Notes under the pieces: model-generated | What the model was told of the DNA's origin: nothing | Databases searched by the model: none | The model's input: the letters and a program-made list of their open reading frames with translations, nothing else | Position numbers and translations under genes: made by a program | Shown here: positions 57,101 to 64,000 of the stretch, piece after piece | Position numbering within the stretch: the first letter of the stretch is position 1 | Layout of the letters: each line of letters begins with the position of its first letter | Assembly: GCA_000727475.1 (NCBI GenBank) | Contig: KL647293.1 | Location: 1,438,588-1,502,587, forward strand | DNA length: 64,000 nucleotides | Origin: Sarcocystis neurona | Lineage: Eukaryota; Apicomplexa; Conoidasida; Eucoccidiorida; Sarcocystidae | Direction of reading: 5' to 3'

Positions 57101-59888
57101 GAAGTAGCGCTGCGTTAGCGACCGCCACGGGCGCAGCCGACGCAGCGCCGGTGGCTGCAGAGATACGACGGCAAAACGCAGCTGCGCGGGCTGCTGCAGC
57201 GCTTCCCGTAGCACCCGAAGCTGCTCTTCGCGCTGCTGCTGTTGGGAACGCAGCTTCCGGCGCGACCACTGCTGCTGTTCTGCCTGCTGCACGTGCTGCT
57301 TCTGCCCCCCCTCCGGACCCAGCTGCTTCTGCTGTATCTGCTGTTCCTGTGTCGCCTGCTGCTTCTTTGCGTTCTGCTGCTGCTCCTGCAACTGCTGCGT
57401 TTGCCGCCAACTGCAGCGGGGGAACGTACTGCTTCCAGTGTTCGCAGCAACAGCAGAGGAGGACGAGCAGGTGGGGACCTGCCTGCCCTCGGGGTGCCCA
57501 TACAGCAGACAGTTTAACAGCGTAAGTATTTCAGCGTCAGTCGCTTGCTGCTGTGGTTGACGAGCGCCTGATGTTCCTGCTGCTGCGGCTGCAGAAGAAT
57601 CAACGCCCAGCTGAGTCGCGGATACCTTCACAATCATCGCCTGCTGCTCCTCCGGCGGCGGCTGCTTCTGCTGCGGCTGCTTCTGCTGCTGTGGCGGCTG
57701 CTGCTGCTTCTGCGGCTGCTGCTCGTCCGGTTGCGGCTGCTTCTGCTGCGGCGGCTGCTGCTCTGGCGGCTGCTGCTTCTGCGGCTGCTGCTCCTCCGTC
57801 TGCTGCTCCTTCTGCTGCGACTGCTGTTGCTGCTGCTGAGGCTGCTGCTGCTGAGGCTGCTGCTGTTGCTGTTGGGGGTGCTGCACACTCTGGCAGCGCT
57901 GCACGTGAGATTCGGCAGCCGCTGCCTCGACAGCTGCTGCAGGTCCTGGTGCCGCAGCATGCGCACGAGCGAGACGGTTTGCCGCACACGCTGCTGCTGC
58001 TGTAGCTGCTTCTTCTACGTCGGCGGCTTCCGCTTGCGATGCAGCTGCGCGGGCGGACGCTTCTGCAGCGTGCTTGCCTGCAGCGCTCCTGTCGGCTGCT
58101 GCTTTGACGGAGACAGCAGCCGTGGCAAGAGCGTCATCACCAGCAGCCCCCGAGGATCCAGGCGCAGCAGCAGCACGCGTCTGACCAGCAGCAACGCTAC
58201 GAGGCAGACCACCAACACCTGCGGTGGCAGCACAGGCAGCTGCAGCACTCCAGGTGGAAGCAGCAGCAGCAGCAGCCGCAGAAGCAATATCCGCGGCAGT
58301 GATCGAAGCAGCCAGACCGGCAGCAGAGACAGGAGCAGTAGCCGCGGTGGAAGCTGCAGCAGCGGCAGTAGCTGCTTCGTGGCCGGAAGCTACAGCAGCA
58401 CCTGCTGCTGCAGGAGAAGGAATCTCACCAGCATGAATCACACGCGCGTGCCGGTGGTCGTTGGGTGCTGCTGCTGTTTCCCTCGAATCATCCGCAGCAG
58501 GCACGTGGCCGAAGGAGCGCTGTAGCCACTGGGAAAAGAAGTTCTCCCAGCGGCGGAGAAGCAGCTCGAGTTCCTGCTTCTGCTGTTGACGGAGCGGCGC
58601 TGTTGCAGCACTTGCTTCCCAAAGAGGCGAGAGGGAAGGCGGCAGCGGAGTGTCGGCAGCAGCAGCAGGCCACAGCGGATGATGCCAGGGGGCCTCTGCT
58701 GCTCCTGGTAGAAATGTCGCATCAAGTCTGCTACATTGACGAACCATCAGTCGCTGTTGCTGCTGCTTTACTCCGTAGAATTTACCACCTGCTCCTTCTG
58801 ACGCAGGAGTCGTCTGTGCATCTCCTGCTGCTCCTGCAGCGGTTACTGCTTGTTCTACTGTTGCTGCTCCTGCTGCTGCTGTTGTTGCTGCTAGAAATGC
58901 TGCGGGTGCTGCTGTTGCTGTTTCGATCGCCAGCGGGGCTGCGGCCCAAGACGACACTGCTTTGGCTGCGAAGGCTTCAGCTACTGCTGTTCCTGCATCA
59001 GCTGCTCCTACTGCGCCTGGCCGTCCCGGAGGTGCTGCTGGTGCTGGCGCTGCTGCTGTTGCTGCTGCTGCCGGCGCCCCCGGTGCTGCAGAGCCACGTA
59101 CGTACGTGTTCCCCGCAGGGCACCCTAGGCGTCCTTTTGCTGGTGAAAGGCTCGAGGCGTGGAGAGAAGACGCAGCAGCATCAGCAGCGAAGGAGCAGGC
59201 AGCAGCAGCTGAAGAGCAGTCAGCAACAGCAACAGAAGGGGGGTTGAAGGCAGGCGCAGTAGCCGCACCAGCAGGTGGAGCTGCACTGGCAGCAAGATGA
59301 GGAAAAGCAACATGTGCGGCAGCAGAAGTGTCTGCCGCTGCTGGTGCTGCTCCTTCTCTCGCGGCACACGCTGCTGCTGTTGTGAGAGCTGGTGCAGCGA
59401 CTGCGTACGGCGACGCTGCTGCTGCTGCAAGCGCGGCCGGGAGGGGGCAGGCTGCTGCTGCCGATGGCAGCCTGCTGCCTGTTGCTGTTCCCCTCGACTC
59501 TGTAGCTGCTTCAGGCATCGCCATCAAGTTGCTGCTGACGCAGAGGGCTGCACGCCAGCTCCTGCTGCAGCGCTGCTGCTGTCTCAAAGCTGCCGTGTCT
59601 CAGCTGCCGTCTCTCCACTTGAGGAGGCGCATCCCCACCTAGGCATGACGCGCAGCAACCGAGAGTAAGCAGTCTGCTGCTACTGCTGTTTCGGCTCACC
59701 GCGACGTGCACCACCTCTCTACCACCAAGCGCGGCTGCTGCTCCCGTTGAACTCAGGCGCAGAGCCTCAGGCAGCAGCAACAGAAGCAGCGGCACTCCCT
59801 CGCTGCTGCTGCTTCTGCTGCTACTGCGGCTTCGCAGTGAAGAGACTAGACGCGGTTGACGCTGCTGTTTCTGCTGCTTCCCCAACAT
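54193..59888 (-). CDS. Very large Gln/Ala-rich protein with embedded ordinary domains
   Basis: One minus-strand frame is open for about 5.5 kb. Repeat tracts (poly-Ala N-terminal half, poly-Gln at about 57640-57880) are broken by ordinary, Trp/Tyr/Phe-containing segments: LLLRRWENFFSQWLQRSFGH, ATDAEILTLLNCLLYGHPEG, LRPWRSLTQRYFLRFGARSG, DAIFLGLGDLSYFNRRRHGY, LLSRLPGDPQLLRYAWWGKG and PNIWALAAAWLPRIDDPRQA. Two frame changes are needed. At the 5' end, an ATG at 59888 (MLGKQQKQQ) opens another frame that reads VERRQLRHGSFETAAALQQE and stops near 59511. At the 3' end, after about 54620 the protein-like sequence moves to a frame reading SLRQRELQQLRGEVEDGETQ with a stop at 54193, while the first frame degrades to Gly/Ala. 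The conserved-looking core suggests a real, probably nuclear or cytoplasmic, coiled-coil-containing protein. The family is not recognised. Confidence 0.6.
57635..57885 (-). repeat. Poly-Gln/Pro coding repeat
   Basis: Tandem CAG-rich units of 12-30 bp on the minus strand encode alternating Gln runs with Pro, Lys and Glu (QQPQKQQPPEQQPPQQKQ). The tract lies in the large gene's main frame. Confidence 0.8.
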
Positions 59889-60716
59889 CTAGGCGGCACC
59901 GGCTCTCGTCGAACTATTGTGCAAAGGGGCGGCAAGTCTCTCGTCGTCTCCTCTCTCGCAAGCGTCTGCCTTGACGCCGTTGCTGTCAGACAGACACTTG
60001 AGGCTACTCCTGCTGCTGCAAAGTGACTGTCCTCCTGTGGGGGGGCTGTCGTGCCGATATATGTGTACACCTGCAGCTGCTGATGTGCTGCTGGCGCCGC
60101 CCCACACGCTGACTGCCCTGCAGCGTCCTGAAATCGAGAATTACTGCTGCTTTAAAGCCCACCCAAGTACCAGCTTCGCGAACTGTCACTGCTCGTGCGC
60201 CTGTCTCTGTGCTGCACCCCTGGCGCTTCTCCTTGCCGGGCGGCTGTTGCTGCTGCTGTTGCTGCTGCCACTGCTTCGGACGCGCCTGGTGTTCCTCCGG
60301 CTGCCTCTGCTGCTGGTGGTGGCGCCTGCCAACTCTCCGCTCCTGAAGCACCAGATTCTTAGCATTGTGCTACGTGTTGGCCCTCTGTTCGTCTTCTCAA
60401 AACTCTGCTGCTGCGGCTGCGAACCGCGGACTCTGTCGTTGCAGCCGGTCCCACTGCTGCAGCTGCCCCCACTCTTCCCCTTGCTGCTGCTGCCGACGTG
60501 TCGCTGCTGCCGCTGCTGCTGCCCAAGGGCCGTTGCGGCTGCCCAAGTGCCGTTGCTGCTGGTGCTGCTGCGAGTGCCGTCGCTGCTAGGGTGTTGCTGC
60601 AAAGTGTCACTGCTGCTCGACGACAGTGCAGCTGCTGTTGCTGCTGGTATTGTTGCTGGTGTTGCTGCTGTTGTTGCGGGCTGCTGTGCGACGTCTCTCT
60701 CTACGGGGCGCTGCAG

Positions 60717-61163
60717 AAGTGGTTGTGTGCAGCTTCTTCCGCAAAGGACGAGGAACAGCCCAGCGGCGCGATACTCCCAGTCGAGCAGCCGCTGCAGCAC
60801 GTCTTGGGGAATGCAGGAACCGCAGCAAGAGCAGTCCCGCCAGAGCTAGCAGCCACACGCAGCAAGAGCAGCAGCAGCAGCAACCTGTGTTGCAGCAGGA
60901 TCGTTAGCAGCCCTCGGGCAGTTGTAGCGGCGTGTGAGAAATTGACGACGAACCGCTCGTGCACCCGCGCAGCACCACGAATTCAAGGAACAGCAGAAGA
61001 AGCAGGCAGCCGGTCCCCGGGCCGGCATCGCGGTCAAAAGGCGCAGCAGCACCCTCTGAAGGGCTCGCAGTTGGAGCTTCAACAGCAAAAGCAGCCGTGT
61101 GAGGGGCAGCGCCGCTTCCAGGAGGAGCAGGGGCAGCAGGAGGTTCAGCGCCGCCGTCTATAG
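60717..61163 (+). CDS. Candidate C-terminal exon, Gln/Ser-rich basic protein
   Basis: After a CTG-rich stretch and acceptor CGGGGCGCTGCAG at 60716, a 148-codon frame reads KWLCAASSAKDEEQPSGAIL, PVEQPLQHVLGNAGTAARAV and LQQQKQPCEGQRRFQEEQGQ, ending at a TAG (61161-61163). Composition is varied and charged. A plausible upstream exon is 60127-60200 (reads RPEIENYCCFKAHPSTSF). Antisense frames (60904-61287 and 60186-60800) compete and cannot be excluded without transcripts. No family was recognised. Confidence 0.4.
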   Translation, partial: KWLCAASSAKDEEQPSGAILPVEQPLQHVLGNAGTAARAVPPELAATRSKSSSSSNLCCSRIVSSPRAVVAACEKLTTNRSCTRAAPRIQGTAEEAGSRSPGRHRGQKAQQHPLKGSQLELQQQKQPCEGQRRFQEEQGQQEVQRRRL

Positions 61164-61443
61164 CAGGAGGAAATGGAGGAGGAGGAGCAGCAGCAGAAGA
61201 GCAGTCCGCTGCAGCAAAGCGAGTAGCAGCCTTCTTGCTACCGGGACACGCAGACGTACACCCTCCCATAAAACACTGCCACAACATTCTCTACACAACA
61301 GGGGATCGCTTCCTGTCTCTGTGTACTACGCGTGCAGTGCAAGTATATACATATATATGTATATAGAGAGAGAGACATGTACATATAGATGTACATATAG
61401 AGAGATATGCACACGCATCCATACATAAATATACGTATGTGTA

Positions 61444-61968
61444 TCAAATGAACTGCATATGTGTGTACATAGCTAGACACGTGTTTGTAAGAAGATAGCA
61501 ACAGCACGAGGGACAGGGTTCACGCGGTGGGAGGCAGCCGAGAGCTACTGAGGGTCCTGCAGGCTGCGCATCTTCTCTTCGGGTAGACGGCGGCGAGCCT
61601 CTCTCTCCACTAATTTTCGTACCGCCTGGTTCCCGCGCCGCCCGCACAGCAGCAGCACGAGCCGCAGCAGGTGAGAAGGGCAGAGCCAGTAGAGCAGCGA
61701 CGGTCAACAATATGGGCAGCAGCAGCAGGATGGAGGAAGCAGTAGCAACAGAAGCAGCAGCAACGAGGCGGCTGCAGCGTCGTACCAGCAGCAGGTGGAC
61801 CGATAGCGAAGCAGGGACTTGGGGATGAAGGACTTTCACTGGCGAATACACAGACCCTGTTGCAACGTCGTCCCCAGGACACAGCCACTGCGATGCAGCA
61901 GTTGTAGTAGCAACTCTTGGAAGAAGGCACCACAAGCTTTGCTTCCTTCTTGTCTCGGGAGGCTGCAA
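61444..61968 (-). CDS. Possible membrane protein, C-terminal part
   Basis: Minus-strand frame with a strong membrane segment (ASSILLLLPILLTVAALLAL) flanked by Arg/Ala-rich sequence (SPAAARAAAVRAAREPGGTK) and preceded by CPGDDVATGSVYSPVKVLHP. The last 20 codons run into TA-rich DNA, so a donor probably ends the exon earlier. Upstream on the same strand (62569-61970) a different frame is protein-like (RKTAQRLGKSKFQKKSTRKF), again suggesting a frame change or intron near 61970-62050. No family was recognised. Confidence 0.35.
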   Translation of the reverse strand: MQPPETRRKQSLWCLLPRVATTTAASQWLCPGDDVATGSVYSPVKVLHPQVPASLSVHLLLVRRCSRLVAAASVATASSILLLLPILLTVAALLALPFSPAAARAAAVRAAREPGGTKISGERGSPPSTRREDAQPAGPSVALGCLPPREPCPSCCCYLLTNTCLAMYTHMQFI

Positions 61969-62239
61969 AGTGGGGCGGCGAAAGGGAAAGCTGCTGCTGC
62001 TGGCGGCGGTCCCCTCGCCCCGGCCAGAAACGTAGACGCTGTAGCCGCCATGCTCCTCTTTGGTGCTGGGCCGCCTGTGGTTGCCAGGATGTTGCTGCTT
62101 TTGCTGTTACTGCTACAGCAGTCAAAACAACCCCTCTGCTGCTGTTGTAGCTGAACTTGCGGGTGCTCTTCTTCTGAAATTTAGATTTTCCCAGTCGCTG
62201 TGCTGTCTTTCTCTGCTGCAAATGGTATAGGGATGTGTG

Positions 62240-63510
62240 GTGGAGATGCGACTGACTCGCACTAACTGCGATAATGCGGCTGAAGCGTCTGGGGCAGTGC
62301 TGCGGCTCCTGCTGCTGTGGCTGGGACGTGTGCTGCTGCTGCTCCGTAGGAAAGCTACGCGGCGGCTCTGCCACTGCAGACTGCGCGGCTGCTGTTGGTG
62401 CGGCGGAAGCAGCCGCCGTTCTACGCCAGCTTTTGTGTGCCACGGCTCCAGCAGCAGAGGGCGACAGAGAGTTAAAAACAAAAACATGCAGAGGGAGGTG
62501 GGGCGGACAGCGGAGAAGCAGCGGGGAGAGAGAAACGCAGCGGAAAACTATACGAGTGTTGAGCAGCAAATCACTGTGCGCTGCGGCACATCACAAGCTC
62601 CGACCTGCCGCAGTGGACGGGTACACATTTCTGCTCGGGCCGGCGCTGCATAGATTTGCTGCAGAGACTGGTGCGCCGGCGATCCTGCAACTCCTAGTCT
62701 GCTGTTGCTGCTCATTTGCTGCGATACTTGTCCCTCCTGGTGCTGCTGCGGTGCGGCACAGACTGCTGCTGCTGCTGCTGCATGTGTGTGATGAAGAAGG
62801 CGTTGTCTTGACGCGTGCGTGCCACACACGTGGGCTGCTGCTGCTCCCGCTCTTGCTGGCGCGATGGCAGGTGGTGTGCTTGGGGCTGCTGCTGCCGTGT
62901 GGTACTTCTCCGCTGCCGGTAGCGTACTGCTGCCGGGCCGCTGGTGTGCTGCTGCCGGGCTTCTCGTGTGCTGGTGCCGGGCTGCTGGTGTGCTGGGGTC
63001 AGTCTGCTCCTGCTCTGTTGGTATAAAGTGCTGTGCTACTGTAGCTGCTACGTAGCTGCTGCCGTACTGCCGCTGTTGTCCTACTTCCTGCACGAGTACT
63101 AATCCTGAGGTGATGTCGCTGCTCGTCGCGGCCGCACTCGGCCCTGCAGCGGTGTCCCTCCTCTGCCATTGTCTGTGCTGCTGCTCTGCTGGTGCTCGTG
63201 TGCTATGCTGGTCTACTCTGGACCTGCTGCTGACGGTGCCGCTACCATTGTCTCTGCTGCTGCTGTCCTGGTGCTCGTGTGCTGTGCTGCTCTACTCTCG
63301 ACCTGTTGCTGACGGTGGTGCTGCTGCTGCTGCTCGCTCTGCAGAGGCGCTCCCCTATCCCCTCTCTTCAGCAGGAAATCCGGTGGCTCTGCTGCTGATA
63401 TGCTGCTGATGGTGTTGCTGGTGCTGCTGATGGTGCTGCTGCTTGGCGTGTTCTGAGGTGTATACAACTCTCCACTTCTTGCTGTTGCTGTGGCCGGTGT
63501 TGCAACGGCA
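62240..63510 (+). other. CTG-rich, probably intronic DNA with short tandem repeats
   Basis: The plus strand is dense in GCTGCTG and GGTGTGCTGCTGCCGGGC. It includes a 20-24 bp repeat at about 62925-63000 and two 79-bp copies (CCATTGTCT at 63166 and 63245, through TCTACTCTSGACCTG). It precedes a strong acceptor at 63543, as expected for an intron of a plus-strand gene. One coding-like plus stretch (LRPAAVDGYTFLLGPALHRF, about 62598-62660) may be an exon within it. Confidence 0.45.
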
Positions 63511-63543
63511 GCAGCGCGATGTCCATCCACAGTCTCTTTGCAG

Positions 63544-63862
63544 CCGGAAACCACACAGACCCGTCTTACAGCATCTACCGGCAGCAACTCTGGCTGGCGA
63601 GAGGTAGAACGCATCCGAGTTGATTATCTGTACCTAGGAGAGGCCGCAGGATATATACTCGGTCCCCCTAAGAGATGTGTCGGAACCGCAGAACTACTTG
63701 GATGCACACTGTGTGCCGTGTAAGCAGCAGAAAGAAGCAACAGGACTCAGCGCACAGTACTCTCACTGTTGTCCTGAAGGCGACATGAGGATGAAGACAG
63801 TGGAGGGCAGGCAGCCAGCCCGTGAACAAACTTTTCTGAACAGTGTTCCCCAGCGAATGTGA
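63544..63862 (+). CDS. Candidate terminal exons of a Cys-containing protein
   Basis: A strong acceptor (CACAGTCTCTTTGCAG) opens a frame reading PETTQTRLTASTGSNSGWRE to 63603, then a donor-like GAG|GTAGAA. A second frame from 63638, just after an acceptor-like TGTACCTAG, reads RPQDIYSVPLRDVSEPQNYL, DAHCVPCKQQKEATGLSAQY, SHCCPEGDMRMK and ends NSVPQRM with a stop at 63862. Joining them needs a 34-bp intron in phase 0, unusually short. Alternatively the first frame reads on (IRVDYLYLGEAAGYILGP) and a one-base error in the CCCCC run at about 63664-63668 shifts it into the second. Either way the C-terminal 60 residues are convincingly coding, with a Cys-Val-Pro-Cys and a Cys-Cys pair. No family was recognised. 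Confidence 0.45.
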
Positions 63863-64000
63863 GTGTATAATCTGCAGAAGGAACCGAACGAGCCCTGTGA
63901 TCAACATTGTCTTCTTAGCGTTTCGTAGTATGTCCACGTCTACAACTGCAGGCTGCCCCAGAACGGCCAGCCGCAGCGGACGACGTGACTTGCGTGTTGT
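63863..64000. other. Window end, no feature seen
   Basis: Probable 3' flank of the preceding gene; no polyadenylation signal or further exon is evident. Confidence 0.4.

Overview
The window looks like nuclear DNA of an apicomplexan coccidian, most likely an Eimeria species. This rests on sequence character, not on a database match. The signs are: very abundant CAG/CTG triplet tracts that translate to runs of Gln, Ala, Ser or Leu (the homopolymeric amino-acid repeats typical of Eimeria genes); many TA/TG/CT microsatellites; short spliced exons with GT..AG borders; and alternation between repeat-rich and repeat-poor segments. There is no sign of operons, rRNA, tRNA, CRISPR or intact transposons. 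One scaffold gap of N lies at 16177-16631.

Layout. 0-3 kb: 3' part of a Gln/Ala-rich gene (+), followed by a GATA minisatellite. About 4.4-22.6 kb: a repeat-poor segment whose only clear gene encodes a secreted or membrane protein (13891-15042, +). 22.6-26.3 kb: a possible TM protein (-) and a large Ser/Gln-rich gene (+). 26.3-32.6 kb: minisatellites, including an 81-bp unit, and TA-rich DNA. 32.6-41.5 kb: the best identified gene, a uridine phosphorylase (+), assembled from five exons whose phases all agree, separated by 1.5-2.7 kb introns full of CTG, TA and 57-60 bp repeats. 41.5-44.6 kb: microsatellites. 44.6-47.8 kb: a Gln/Ala-rich gene (+) facing a Gln/Ala-rich gene (-) and a three-exon gene of unknown function (-). 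49.8-53.3 kb: repeat-rich coding islands including a secreted protein (-). 54.2-59.9 kb: a very large repeat-containing protein (-). 60-64 kb: further repeat-rich exons on both strands, the window ending just after a Cys-containing terminal exon (+).

Two themes recur. First, sense strands of exons are CAG-rich while introns, especially near acceptors, are CTG- and pyrimidine-rich, so the antisense of an intron resembles a repeat-rich coding exon; many long open frames here are such shadows. Second, several repeat-rich genes show convincing protein segments that change reading frame inside or beside the triplet tracts, pointing to assembly indels, unrecognised introns or true frameshifts. Apart from pyrimidine salvage by the uridine phosphorylase, no pathway can be assigned. 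Exon borders are read by eye and need transcript support.
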